Made by a program: the position numbers and the translations under genes. A stretch of DNA of 23,333 bases from the IMG/VR virus record IMGVR_UViG_3300046516_001815, positions 1-23,333 of that record, one strand, 5' to 3'. Positions within the stretch are counted from its first letter, which is position 1. Every line of letters begins with the position of its first letter. The DNA is from a virus. The notes beneath the pieces were generated by a model that was not told the origin of the DNA, did not search any database, and saw only the letters and a program-made list of their open reading frames with translations. Shown one piece after another: positions 1 to 7,244 of this stretch.

Positions 1-51
1 GGGCCCAGCAAGACGGTACGGCTCGGGCCTTTCCCCTAGGTCAGAAACGGT

Positions 52-83
52 GACGCGCCAACAGGATTTTGTCCTGATGCGTC
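52..83. other. possible two-part hairpin downstream of the DUF2815 gene
   Basis: GACGC (52-56) can pair with GCGTC (79-83), and inside it CAGGA (62-66) can pair with TCCTG (72-76) around a TTTTG loop. No T-run follows on either strand, so it is not a classical intrinsic terminator. It could be an RNA processing or attenuation structure between the DUF2815 gene and whatever lies to the left. I see no gene in 1-95. Confidence 0.25.
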
Positions 84-95
84 CTCCCGCCTCGG

Positions 96-782
96 TCAGC
101 CGGCAGCCGCTCCGAAGAGCGATTGCAGCTGTTCGAGACCTTCGCCGGTGGGGCTCTCGTCCCCTTCGAGGGCACCGAACGCCTGCGTGACGTCGATGCT
201 GTCGTCGAGGCGCTCACCGTCTTCAGCGAACTGAAGGCCGCGAAGGCCGAAGCTGACGCCGTGGTTTTTCCGCGGGATTTCATACCCGTAGACCGCGACC
301 AGGGCGTACGCATAGCATCCCGGGTAGATTTTTGTGACGTCGGCCAGGGGGAGCCCGTCCCGCCCGACGCAGGGGATCAGTCGTTGGCTCGAAGGCCGGA
401 TAAACCGGGTCCCCTCGCCGAGGCCGTCCTTGTTGCGGTATTTCGGCAAGTTGCCGTCGAGCCAGGGGCTCTTGAACGCGCCGTTGTCGAGCCAAGGCAT
501 CTCGACTGCAGCGAACTCGTTGGGCCACCGGGACTTCGCGATGGACGCAATCGCGTTCGCGAGAGCGACCATGCGGTCTTTGTAGTTCTTGTCGGCCCGT
601 GAACGGGCGTCGAAGATCAGCGTCGCGCCCGGCGTGGGTTCGCGATCGTCTTCGGTCTTGGGGCGCCGCTTGAACGCTTCGATCGCGCGGTCGAGCTGGC
701 GTTGGTCCAGGATCGGGTAGGAAACCCGCACGAGAGGCGTGCGGAACACGGAAGCAGGAAGGTCGGCTTTGGGTTCGGTCAT
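96..782 (-). CDS. DUF2815 (Enc34-type) single-stranded DNA-binding protein
   Basis: This 228-residue protein resembles the DUF2815 family, the phage ssDNA-binding proteins typified by phage Enc34 and built on an OB fold similar to T7 gp2.5. Such proteins coat single strands during phage replication and recombination. Recognisable features are the N-terminal FRTPLVRVSYP strand, a KNYKDRMVALANAIASIAKSRW helix region given here only in part (RMVALANAIASIAK), the central DGNLPKYRNKDG stretch and the YPGCYAYALVAVYGYE strand near residues 153-168. The C-terminus is acidic and glycine-rich, as is usual for SSBs. A GGAG Shine-Dalgarno sits about 8 bases before the ATG at 782. It lies downstream of the Nudix and DUF2800 genes, the usual early-phage neighbourhood. 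The assignment is by remembered family pattern, not by a search. Confidence 0.8.
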   Translation of the reverse strand: MTEPKADLPASVFRTPLVRVSYPILDQRQLDRAIEAFKRRPKTEDDREPTPGATLIFDARSRADKNYKDRMVALANAIASIAKSRWPNEFAAVEMPWLDNGAFKSPWLDGNLPKYRNKDGLGEGTRFIRPSSQRLIPCVGRDGLPLADVTKIYPGCYAYALVAVYGYEIPRKNHGVSFGLRGLQFAEDGERLDDSIDVTQAFGALEGDESPTGEGLEQLQSLFGAAAG

Positions 783-815
783 GGTAGCTCCGTTTAGCAG
801 GGAAAAGAGGCGTCG

Positions 816-1379
816 TCACCTGGGATAGGTTTCAGCCCACTCCAGGATCGTAGGCCGCCGGTAGACGCCTCGGTGAAGTGCCAGCGGTAGGAGAATAGGG
901 ATACTGGGGATGAAGCTGTCGGGGTCAATATGGCAACCGTTGACCCCGAGCCGAATGATCGGTTCGTCGGTCATCGTCTTCGCCTTCCAGAAGGCCTCTT
1001 CGTTGACCATCTCGTAGCAGAACACGCGCGCTGACGTAGCGCCGCTAGGGTCCTTTGGCCAGTCAGTCCCCTGCATCGTGGCGAAATGGTGCCATTCGGC
1101 CGCCCAGGTCTGTACGCCAGTCTCCTCGGCGAACTCCCGCGCCATGGCGGCGGCGGGTGTCTCGTCGATCTGGATATGGCCGCCGATCCCGTTGAACTTG
1201 TTCAGTTGCCAGGCCGGGCGCCGCTTCTGGATGAAGAGGCCGTTGAGCCGGTTGTCATTGAACATAAATCCAAGAGCGTATTGGTTCGGCTGGTCAAGAT
1301 TTCCTCCGCTGGCACCAGGTATCCGCGAGGCGGCCGCGATGCGCGCGGCGTTCTTCTCCATGTCCCTTATCTCCTGCAT
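816..1379 (-). CDS. Nudix hydrolase
   Basis: The 187-residue product contains a complete Nudix box (G-x5-E-x7-REUxEExGU) at about residues 67-89, seen as GGHIQIDE followed by REFAEETGV. Nudix enzymes cleave nucleoside diphosphates linked to another group. In phages they may clean the nucleotide pool or act on NAD-type or capped substrates, but the substrate here cannot be read from sequence. I chose the ATG at 1379, not an upstream in-frame codon at 1409, because GGAG lies about 7 bases upstream and this start clears the stop of the preceding gene (1382) by 2 bases. The gene lies in the early block between an exported protein gene and the ssDNA-binding protein gene, suggesting co-expression with replication functions. 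Confidence 0.88.
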   Translation of the reverse strand: MQEIRDMEKNAARIAAASRIPGASGGNLDQPNQYALGFMFNDNRLNGLFIQKRRPAWQLNKFNGIGGHIQIDETPAAAMAREFAEETGVQTWAAEWHHFATMQGTDWPKDPSGATSARVFCYEMVNEEAFWKAKTMTDEPIIRLGVNGCHIDPDSFIPSIPILLPLALHRGVYRRPTILEWAETYPR

Positions 1380-1381
1380 GG

Positions 1382-1759
1382 TCAAACTCCGGTGTTGGGG
1401 ACGAAGCAATAGACGTAGGATTGGCTCTGTCCGCTGTAGCCGTTCTCGGGCCGCGAGAGAAAGATGACGCCGACGCCGGTTGGGTTTACGTCGTTCCAGT
1501 TCACCTTCTCAGGCGGTACGTCGTACCATTGTACGCCGACCCGGGCCCGAAATCCACCTTCTTTTGTCTCGCTCGGGTAATACTCGTCGACGTCGAAGGC
1601 GTCGGCTACGCCGCAGCACGAGGAGATGGGATTGTCCGGCTCATGAAGGGACCGATACCAGGACGCGAAGGGGTCGCTATCCTCGTGGCAGTGAGCGGCA
1701 GACAAGCCTAGGACAAGGCCCAAAAGCAGTCCCGCGGACCAAACAAAGAACCCTCTCAT
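1382..1759 (-). CDS. exported Cys-containing small protein of unknown function
   Basis: This 125-residue protein starts with MRGFF and a hydrophobic stretch (about residues 5-21, LLLGLVLGLSA), followed by an AxA-like site near residues 20-22, so a Sec signal peptide is likely. The mature part is about 100 residues, starts with HCHEDSD, and carries a CCG motif near residues 48-50 and one C-terminal Cys (YVYCF). It resembles small secreted proteins I recall from Rhizobiales and their phages with a W/SCC core, but none has a function I can name. Its ATG overlaps the stop of the DUF2800 gene (ATGA, 1756-1759), so it is translationally coupled to a nuclease gene. An exported protein inside a replication operon is odd and could be a cargo gene acting on the envelope. 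Confidence 0.8.
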   Translation of the reverse strand: MRGFFVWSAGLLLGLVLGLSAAHCHEDSDPFASWYRSLHEPDNPISSCCGVADAFDVDEYYPSETKEGGFRARVGVQWYDVPPEKVNWNDVNPTGVGVIFLSRPENGYSGQSQSYVYCFVPNTGV

Positions 1760-3069
1760 GGGTCGAGCCTCTCGAACATGGCGATATCGGCGAGCCCTTC
1801 CAGCGACGGCCGGACGTCTTCTTCGCGGGCCAACGTCGTACCGGTGCTCGGCGTCTCATATAGCCCAAAGGAGCCGATCTGGCTACAGATTTCTTTAGCC
1901 TCCTGCCCCCTGATTTTTCGGACGGCCAGCTCCACCTGGCGGGGTGACTTCAGCTTCGGCGCCTCCAGGAGGCTGTCATGGGGCATGCCGAAGGTGAACA
2001 TCAAAGCGAGGAGGGTATCGTTCGGATCGTCGCTTGACCAACGACGCCGGCCCTTCTTGCCGACGATCTTCCATTTCGGGATTTTGACGCCGGCGTTCAT
2101 CAAGCCGAAAGCGTACTCCCTCACCGCGCGCAACCACAGCATCATCTCGCTGGAGACGTCCAGCAGCTGGCTGATCTGGTCGGGGGATAGCCGCTGAGGG
2201 GGTAGAAGCTCAACCTTGCCGACCGGCATGACCGTCAGAGGATCGAACAGGATCATGGCGTTCTTCAGCGCGTGCTCGCGTAGCGTCTCGCACTCGTGGG
2301 AGGCGCGGCAGAATAGACAGTGGTCCCCGGCGACAAGGGGGGCGTCGGGCTCCAACGTCGCCCAGAGGGCCGGCAGGAGTTCCTTCTCCCCCCATTCGAG
2401 CAGCTGATCCATCGCCAGCGTCTGCCGGCGCACGGGGGTCTCTCCAGCGCCAAAGCCGCGGGGCTGGCAGATGATGACTTCGACGGTCTCGATGATCTCG
2501 TTGCTCAGTGCCTCGGAGGCGGCCAGCCCGAGTGCGTAGAAGCGCGTCTGCGGCTTGCCGTCGATCATGACGATGACACCGGCGCCGTACTTGAAGTCAA
2601 TGACGGTCAGTTTGCGCGTGCGGCGGTTATAGCAGCCGAAGTCGCAGGTGCCGAACAAGGGCTTCGGGAAATCGGGGAATAGCTCATTGAGGGAGACGCG
2701 GGTCTCGATGAAGACAATCATGTCATCATTGAACCCGTACCCACTCTCCTCCTGGCATAGGTTCAGGTATAGTTGGACACCATCCACCATCTCTTCGTCG
2801 ACGTGGATGCGGGTCTTCTTCACTACGTCGCCCTCGGGCCCGTAGGTGGGCACTTCGATGAAGCGACCGAGGTACTCGATCGCCTCTATCGTCTGGGTGA
2901 GGCACTCCGCGGCTACGGTATGCGCCGCGGTGCCTTCGATGGCGTATGGAGACGAGTTGTCGGGCAGCCCCCTGGAGCGGTTGAGCGAGCCCGGGCAGGC
3001 CATATATCGCTCGGCGCTCGATGCGCCGTGCTCCGCATGGGCTGGTTCACCGTTCCAGGGGGAAGCCAT
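1756..3069 (-). CDS. DUF2800 PD-(D/E)XK exonuclease with Cas4/AddB-like Cys set
   Basis: This 437-residue protein matches the phage DUF2800 family, RecB-like nucleases expected to process DNA ends in recombination. Visible motifs are SAERYMACPGS near residues 18-28, EGTAAH near 45-50, a FGTCDF aspartate (D143), and VIDFKYG (D158, K160) as the PD-(D/E)XK core. One Cys before the core (C25) and three after it (C251, C254, C260, in CLFCRASHEC) have the spacing seen in the Fe-S clusters of Cas4 and AddB; an Fe-S cluster is inferred. The start at 3069 is preferred over the in-frame codon at 3180: it follows the stop of the upstream gene (3075) and has GAAGG about 10 bases upstream. The tail beyond residue 280 contains a basic patch (KIVGKKGRRRW) that could bind DNA. 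Confidence 0.85.
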   Translation of the reverse strand: MASPWNGEPAHAEHGASSAERYMACPGSLNRSRGLPDNSSPYAIEGTAAHTVAAECLTQTIEAIEYLGRFIEVPTYGPEGDVVKKTRIHVDEEMVDGVQLYLNLCQEESGYGFNDDMIVFIETRVSLNELFPDFPKPLFGTCDFGCYNRRTRKLTVIDFKYGAGVIVMIDGKPQTRFYALGLAASEALSNEIIETVEVIICQPRGFGAGETPVRRQTLAMDQLLEWGEKELLPALWATLEPDAPLVAGDHCLFCRASHECETLREHALKNAMILFDPLTVMPVGKVELLPPQRLSPDQISQLLDVSSEMMLWLRAVREYAFGLMNAGVKIPKWKIVGKKGRRRWSSDDPNDTLLALMFTFGMPHDSLLEAPKLKSPRQVELAVRKIRGQEAKEICSQIGSFGLYETPSTGTTLAREEDVRPSLEGLADIAMFERLDP

Positions 3070-3074
3070 GACTT

Positions 3075-3908
3075 TTACGCCTTCAACGAAGCAATGTGCT
3101 TTTCGCCGGCGGCTACCAGGCGTGCGTATTCCGACGCCGGGATACCGGTCGGGTCTTCGAAGCCCTCCGATTTGAGCCAACGGGGAGCCTCGTGGGGGCC
3201 GAGCGCCTTGCCGATCTTGACGAAGGCGGCCGCGAAGTCCGATTTGGACATGGGGGGCAATTCGGACACTTCGGGCTCGGCCGGAGCGCCGAAGGCGGCG
3301 AGCAGGTCCGTGTCAGGCGAAGCCGACTGGCTGCTGGCCTCCGTGGTCGGGGTCTCGGTCGCGGGTGTCGTCTGAGGGTCCGTGGCCGCTTCTGGCGCGG
3401 CGACCCTCCCGTCGCGGATCATATTGGCTTGCTTGGTGACAACCGCGGTCAACTTGTCCGCGTCGTCCTTGGCCAGGCGGGAGAAGGACGCCATGTTGTG
3501 CGCCGCGAAGTTCTGAAGGTCTACGGAACAAGTGATCTTCTCCGCTTCGATGATCATCCGGCCGACCGCCATCTCCGAGTGCGTGAAGCCGGCGAGCTTC
3601 TCGCCGAGGTGGTTGTAGACGAAGATGTCCTTCGACTTCGTTGTGCGTTTCTTGGGCTCCGCGGCGGGTTCCGGTTCCGCTTCCGGCTCTGGGCTACGGG
3701 CGGTCGGGCCCTCGCCGGCGGCCTCAGCCATGCCGACGTTGGGCTTACCGGTGCCAGTGCCGGAGAGGGGCACGGGCGTATCTTCGGCCTCGATCTCGCT
3801 GTAGAGCTTGCCGCTGACCGCGGCGCGCGCAACGATGTTGAGGAAGTTCGAGGCGTTGACCAGATCGTTTTTGTCGCCAAGATCGGCGGTAACAGTAATG
3901 CGGGGCAT
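3075..3908 (-). CDS. unassigned early phage protein with two disordered linkers
   Basis: This 277-residue protein has no function I recognise. It has three folded-looking segments: residues 1-42 (beta then helix), 92-165 (starting DIFVYNHLGEKLAGF, mixed then helical) and 217-277 (helical, with the end SEYARLVAAGEKHIASLKA). They are separated by low-complexity linkers at about 66-90 (Pro/Glu-rich, then a basic KKRTTKSK patch) and 169-210 (Ala/Thr/Pro/Ser-rich). The layout resembles a DNA-associated or scaffold-type protein, which is a guess. A GAGAGGA Shine-Dalgarno lies about 4-8 bases before the ATG at 3908. It is the first gene after an intrinsic terminator (3932-3959), so its level may be set by read-through. 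It sits directly upstream of the exonuclease, so a recombination accessory role is plausible. Confidence 0.75.
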   Translation of the reverse strand: MPRITVTADLGDKNDLVNASNFLNIVARAAVSGKLYSEIEAEDTPVPLSGTGTGKPNVGMAEAAGEGPTARSPEPEAEPEPAAEPKKRTTKSKDIFVYNHLGEKLAGFTHSEMAVGRMIIEAEKITCSVDLQNFAAHNMASFSRLAKDDADKLTAVVTKQANMIRDGRVAAPEAATDPQTTPATETPTTEASSQSASPDTDLLAAFGAPAEPEVSELPPMSKSDFAAAFVKIGKALGPHEAPRWLKSEGFEDPTGIPASEYARLVAAGEKHIASLKA

Positions 3909-3931
3909 GTGTTCCTCTCAGGTCGGGGTTG

Positions 3932-3959
3932 AAAAAGGGAGCCGCCTTCCAACGGCTCT
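3932..3959 (-). terminator. intrinsic terminator or attenuator after the SNF2 helicase
   Basis: On the minus strand GAGCCG (3958-3953) pairs perfectly with CGGCTC (3944-3939) around an 8-base loop, followed by CC and five T residues (3936-3932). It lies about 50 bases past the helicase stop and about 24 bases before the next start codon. I see no convincing promoter between it and that gene, so the downstream early genes may depend on read-through or antitermination. Confidence 0.65.
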
Positions 3960-4007
3960 GGGCGCACTTCGTTAGTCGGCGTCGCCTGCCGCCGGGTCCG
4001 CAGGTTT

Positions 4008-5447
4008 TTACCCACTCCCCGAATTCGGCATGAGTTGCTTGATCTGGCGCAGTTTCCGCCGAATGACCTGGGTGAATAGGTCATCGATGGTGCCCGCGAT
4101 CGAGATGATCCGCGCCATCACGGGCGAACGATGGCCGTCGATCCGACGGCAGCGGTAGGCAGCCTGCTTGTTGTTGTCGGGAACCCAATCTACCTCAGCG
4201 AAGACGACCTGTCTACAGTTTTTTAGGCTGAGGTTCGTTCCACCGGTCAAAAGGTTGATGACGAGGACGCGCTTCTTGTCGTTGTTGAAGGCGTCGATCG
4301 CTTCCCACCTATCTTTGTCCGACGTCGCGCCGGTGATAGCCGCGGAGCCTAGAGCCCGGAGGCCGCGCGCGATCTCTCGGACGGTGTCCTGGTGGTAGGC
4401 GAAAACGACGCACTTCTCCATCTGCCCCGACTGAAGCTCCTCCCCCACAAGCTGGACGGTCGCCTCGACCTTGAGCATGCTCGTCAGCCGGCGGATCGTT
4501 GCGAGCTGCTCCTCCAGCTGGGTGTCTATGTCGCCGGCGTGGGCACTCGCAATGATCATCTTGAAGTAGGCGGCCAGATCGGGCCAATTCTCGATCGCCA
4601 GTTCGGTGGGGACGTTGCGGGGCTCCATCGGGTAGACGGAGAAATTCACGTCAGGCAGCCCGGCCACCTCTCCGGTACGGCGCAGCATGAACCGCTGCAT
4701 GATGGGCCAGAAGCGCTCCGGGTTGCGGATGCCGATGACTTTGCCGGTGCCGAGCCCCGGCTGCAGAATGCAGAAATTGTCTGTCCACTCGCCGAGCGTC
4801 ATCGGCTGCCCTGAGACAGGGTCTGTGATGGCGTAGGGCATCAACGCGCGTAGGTGCGGCCACATTTCCCGAGGATCGCCATTCGGGACCGGCGTCCCGC
4901 CCAGGAGCCATACACGTTCAAAGTGCTTCGCGATGCACTCGCTCTCCACCAGAGAGCAGTTTTGGCCGTAAAGCGCGCGAGCGCGCATCGTAGAGCCGTT
5001 TTTGACATACTGGGCCTCGTCTACGATCAGCAGGCCGCCATGGGGGTTCGCCTGCAGGAGTTTGCGGTGGCGCACCGCGGTCTCATACCCCCAGATGACC
5101 GCGCTATGCGGCGGCAGGACCGACGGCAACACTGGCGCCGAGCCGAAGGATCGGTAGACTTCGCGCTTGATGGACGAATTGGCCACCAGTTTGCGATACC
5201 AGTCTTCGACGGCGATCGCCGGGCACATTACTTCGATATGGGGGATGGCCAGATGGTCCGCGGCTACGCCGGCTTCCAGGCTCTTTCCGAGCCCCATCTC
5301 GTCGGCCAGGTAGCGGACAACGCCCTCACATAGCCAGGATACACCTTTGGCCTGGAATTCGTGGTCGTCGAAGCCGAGGCGCGCCATCTCTTCGTGGTAG
5401 AAGCGCTCGGCCCGAGACTTGCGAAGTGCGAGGGCGAAGTCGACCAT
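4008..5447 (-). CDS. SNF2-family DEAD-like helicase/translocase
   Basis: This 479-residue protein carries the superfamily 2 SNF2 motif series: Q-type region FQAKGVSWL (31-39), motif I ADEMGLGKS (48-56), motif II DEAQ (143-146), motif III GGTPVPN (183-189), motif V INLLTGGTNLSL (397-408) and motif VI QAAYRCRRIDGH (428-439). Motif II ends in Gln where most SNF2 proteins have His. It resembles the compact annealing-helicase-like SNF2 proteins common in phage replication modules next to DUF2800 and DUF2815, and probably remodels or reanneals DNA during phage replication. The start is the ATG at 5447, sharing a base with the stop of the preceding small membrane gene (TGATG). Upstream in-frame sequence to 5534 overlaps that gene and is not needed by the fold. 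An intrinsic terminator follows it. Confidence 0.9.
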   Translation of the reverse strand: MVDFALALRKSRAERFYHEEMARLGFDDHEFQAKGVSWLCEGVVRYLADEMGLGKSLEAGVAADHLAIPHIEVMCPAIAVEDWYRKLVANSSIKREVYRSFGSAPVLPSVLPPHSAVIWGYETAVRHRKLLQANPHGGLLIVDEAQYVKNGSTMRARALYGQNCSLVESECIAKHFERVWLLGGTPVPNGDPREMWPHLRALMPYAITDPVSGQPMTLGEWTDNFCILQPGLGTGKVIGIRNPERFWPIMQRFMLRRTGEVAGLPDVNFSVYPMEPRNVPTELAIENWPDLAAYFKMIIASAHAGDIDTQLEEQLATIRRLTSMLKVEATVQLVGEELQSGQMEKCVVFAYHQDTVREIARGLRALGSAAITGATSDKDRWEAIDAFNNDKKRVLVINLLTGGTNLSLKNCRQVVFAEVDWVPDNNKQAAYRCRRIDGHRSPVMARIISIAGTIDDLFTQVIRRKLRQIKQLMPNSGSG

Positions 5448-5605
5448 CAGGCATCTCGCCAGAGCGCCCGGAGGAACACGGAGCACACCGCCAATTCCTC
5501 CACTGCTGCGACCCACATGCCGTGTAGGACACACAGGATCGTCAAAGGCAAGAAAACGGGCGCGAGCATCGCCACGGATAGGCTCTTCCGGAGAAAAGAT
5601 ATCAT
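5447..5605 (-). CDS. small membrane protein (52 aa)
   Basis: This 52-residue protein begins MISFLRKSLS and continues with one or two hydrophobic segments, about residues 11-28 (MLAPVFLPLTILCVLHG within it) and 31-48, ending in a basic RALWRDA tail. Its ATG overlaps the preceding stop (ATGA, 5602-5605) and its stop overlaps the helicase start (TGATG), so it sits inside a translationally coupled chain. I do not recognise a family. It may be an early membrane-acting phage protein (for example superinfection exclusion or host takeover), but that is only inferred from size, position and hydrophobicity. A longer in-frame start at 5710 overlaps two neighbouring genes and is rejected. Confidence 0.65.
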   Translation of the reverse strand: MISFLRKSLSVAMLAPVFLPLTILCVLHGMWVAAVEELAVCSVFLRALWRDA

Positions 5606-5757
5606 CGCGGGTGCGCGCAGTCGCAGGGGTACGTTTTGCCGCAGAACCAGCAGTTCTTGCCGTGCTCTCGCCGGTATGCGTTTGCGGCGCAAAGAAACAC
5701 TAGGCCCCAAGCCGAAATGGGGAGGAGGATAGCGAGGGTAAGTAGGGTGGTCATCAT
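5602..5757 (-). CDS. small membrane protein with C-terminal four-Cys knuckle (51 aa)
   Basis: The 51-residue product has an N-terminal transmembrane segment (about residues 4-24, TLLTLAILLPISAWGLVFL) followed by a short basic stretch and a compact Cys set, CWFC near 36-39 and CDC near 45-47 (C-x2-C-x5-C-x-C), which could bind a metal. There are two adjacent start codons, 5757 (ATGA overlap with the preceding 44-residue gene) and 5754 (TGATG overlap); the choice changes only one residue. Its stop overlaps the next start. No family is recognised. The coupling to neighbours on both sides is the best evidence that it is translated. Confidence 0.65.
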   Translation of the reverse strand: MMTTLLTLAILLPISAWGLVFLCAANAYRREHGKNCWFCGKTYPCDCAHPR

Positions 5758-5888
5758 ATGGTCACCACGAGGTTGATGCCGGCCGCGAAGAGCCAGTAGA
5801 GACCATGGCGCCAATCGCCGGCGAGAAGGTAGGGCACGGAGGCCGCCGCCATCAAGCCGACGATCAGCAGGGGGAAGACGAGCTTCAT
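5754..5888 (-). CDS. tiny hydrophobic protein (44 aa)
   Basis: Translating the minus strand from the ATG at 5888 gives a 44-residue protein starting MKLVFPLLIVGLMAAASVPY and ending INLVVTI. It is hydrophobic nearly throughout, with two likely membrane-spanning segments (about residues 3-22 and 29-44) separated by AGDWRHG. Its start overlaps the stop of the nucleotidyltransferase gene (ATGA, 5885-5888) and its stop at 5754-5756 overlaps the start of the next small membrane gene. Without it the coupled chain would have a 128-base hole, which supports it being real. Function unknown. Confidence 0.65.
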   Translation of the reverse strand: MKLVFPLLIVGLMAAASVPYLLAGDWRHGLYWLFAAGINLVVTI

Positions 5889-6535
5889 TCGAACCGGTTA
5901 TCCAGATAGGTTCCACCGGGGCCCCGCTTGCGATCCATAGCCTCCTCGGCTCGGGTCAGGTCGAACGTGAAGTCGGGGAAGCGCTCCTTGAATAGCTCAG
6001 CGCGCTTCAATGTCGCCTGCGGGTAGAGGGCTCCGGGCGTCACCGTGAAGGTCTTGTTCTGCAGGTCGTTGACGAAGGCGTCGGTGAAAGTCCACCCATG
6101 CACGGTATCCCACGCAACTTGGCAGACGCCGAAGTCGAACCGGCGGATCATCGCGGCGGGTCCGAGCTGGTCGAGACGGATGATCGCCTGGTATTTGGTG
6201 CCGCTCTTGTGCGTGAAGTCGTATAGCTCGCAGATCGTGTCGTCGCTCGCGGACCAACTGTCGGGGTCGACCTCCGGCGGAGCACCGCGGGACCGTAAGG
6301 TCCATGCTTCGAGAACATCATCGGGAAGCGCATGAAGGCCAAGCCAATCGCGGCTTAGGAACAGGTCTACGTCCTTCGGTTCGCGGCCGAGGAGCAAGTC
6401 ACGCAGCGCGCCGCCACCGATAAAGGCGTGGGGGTTTTTGGCGCTGGCGGGGGGCTGTAGCGCTCGAAGAGTTTCACGCCACTCGAACGGGGGAACGGGG
6501 AAGCTGGCGCCGGCGGACGGGAATGCGAAGTTCAT
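5885..6535 (-). CDS. pol beta-superfamily nucleotidyltransferase
   Basis: The 216-residue protein has the head-domain signature of the class II CCA-adding/poly(A) polymerase type nucleotidyltransferases: FIGGGALRDLLLG at about residues 38-50 followed by DVDLF at 55-59, giving the GG...RD loop and two catalytic aspartates (D55, D57). The rest lacks the RNA-binding body of true tRNA nucleotidyltransferases, so this is a stand-alone transferase as often seen in phages. Target and nucleotide are unknown; modification of tRNA, of a protein or of a small molecule are all possible. Its ATG overlaps the RuvC-like gene stop (ATGA, 6532-6535) and its stop overlaps the 44-residue gene. Confidence 0.82.
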   Translation of the reverse strand: MNFAFPSAGASFPVPPFEWRETLRALQPPASAKNPHAFIGGGALRDLLLGREPKDVDLFLSRDWLGLHALPDDVLEAWTLRSRGAPPEVDPDSWSASDDTICELYDFTHKSGTKYQAIIRLDQLGPAAMIRRFDFGVCQVAWDTVHGWTFTDAFVNDLQNKTFTVTPGALYPQATLKRAELFKERFPDFTFDLTRAEEAMDRKRGPGGTYLDNRFE

Positions 6536-7053
6536 GTGTGCCCTTTCAGCAGCAGGTTGTGGGCGCCGGCGTACGCGATCAGCGCCGCCTCGGCGCGCCC
6601 GTGGTGGCCCTTGTTGGGCCAGAGCGCTCCCCCGAAGAGGAGCAGTTCAGACGCTTTGGCTCGGCTGGCCTCCTTGTCCTTGCCGAGCAGGTGAACCGCG
6701 CGCTTCCACGTCTGCGGCTCGACCATGGTGTAATCGATGTAGCAGGCGGCGAGGCCCATGACCAACATGCCGTTCGTAAAGCCGAATTCGTACATGCCGG
6801 CCTGTTTGCGTACGCGGCCGTCGGCGCCGGTGAACGGTATCTCGCGATTGCGCTCGACCCAGGCGTGGATAGGCTGTTTGGTGAGGTCGATCGTCTGGAG
6901 AATGCGAAGATAGGCATAGGGGTCCAGTTCACGCCTCTCCTGGCCTCCGACCATGACCGGTCGCGTCGGAATATCCCACACCTGCAGCTTGCCGTCTTCA
7001 GGGAGCCAGGCGATCGCCCCAGACTTGCCGCCGTCGATCCCGATCGAGTTCAT
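6532..7053 (-). CDS. RuvC-like Holliday junction/branched-DNA nuclease
   Basis: This 173-residue protein has a RNase H/RuvC fold pattern: IGIDGGKSGAIAW at residues 4-16 (D7), WVERN at 65-69 (E68), a helix with QTWKRAV at 114-120, and a C-terminal EAALIAYAG stretch near 155-163, where RuvC proteins carry their last acidic residues. Phage RuvC-like resolvases cut branched DNA made by replication and recombination before packaging. The start at 7053 gives the usual very short N-terminus before the first strand and overlaps the preceding stop as ATGA (7050-7053). The in-frame codon at 7149 would add 32 residues lying over another gene. The KGHHGRAEA segment (148-156) is consistent with the metal-site end of the family. 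Confidence 0.85.
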   Translation of the reverse strand: MNSIGIDGGKSGAIAWLPEDGKLQVWDIPTRPVMVGGQERRELDPYAYLRILQTIDLTKQPIHAWVERNREIPFTGADGRVRKQAGMYEFGFTNGMLVMGLAACYIDYTMVEPQTWKRAVHLLGKDKEASRAKASELLLFGGALWPNKGHHGRAEAALIAYAGAHNLLLKGHT

Positions 7054-7244
7054 TTCAGTCTCCAGACAGAGCCGTAATGGATGGCGGTCGCCACCAAGAT
7101 ATACAGGATCGCCAGGCCAGCTACCTCGGGATGCCGAAAGCTCTCCCATAGGTAGACCATGCCTACTCCGCCCAAGATAGAACTGACGCAGAACAGCATC
7201 GTCCGCATCGTCCGGAAGACGAACTCGGTGTAGGGGCCGAACAT
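7050..7244 (-). CDS. small membrane protein (64 aa)
   Basis: The 64-residue product has two hydrophobic segments, about residues 14-31 (MLFCVSSILGGVGMVYL) and 41-58 (AGLAILYILVATAIHYG), and a short basic tail WRLK. The ATG at 7244 shares its first base with the stop of the Cys-motif gene (TGATG, 7242-7246), and its stop overlaps the RuvC-like start. No family is recognised. It is the first of four small membrane-protein genes threaded through this early operon. Confidence 0.65.
   Translation of the reverse strand: MFGPYTEFVFRTMRTMLFCVSSILGGVGMVYLWESFRHPEVAGLAILYILVATAIHYGSVWRLK

Noticed and set aside
41-313. Minus-strand open frame of 90 codons at the left edge
   Set aside because: It overlaps the DUF2815 gene in another frame, is Ser/Arg-rich and has no motif.
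3096-3932. Plus-strand open frame (278 codons) over the three-part early protein gene
   Set aside because: Arg/Gly/Leu-rich shadow product; the minus-strand frame fits the operon and has a good ribosome-binding site.
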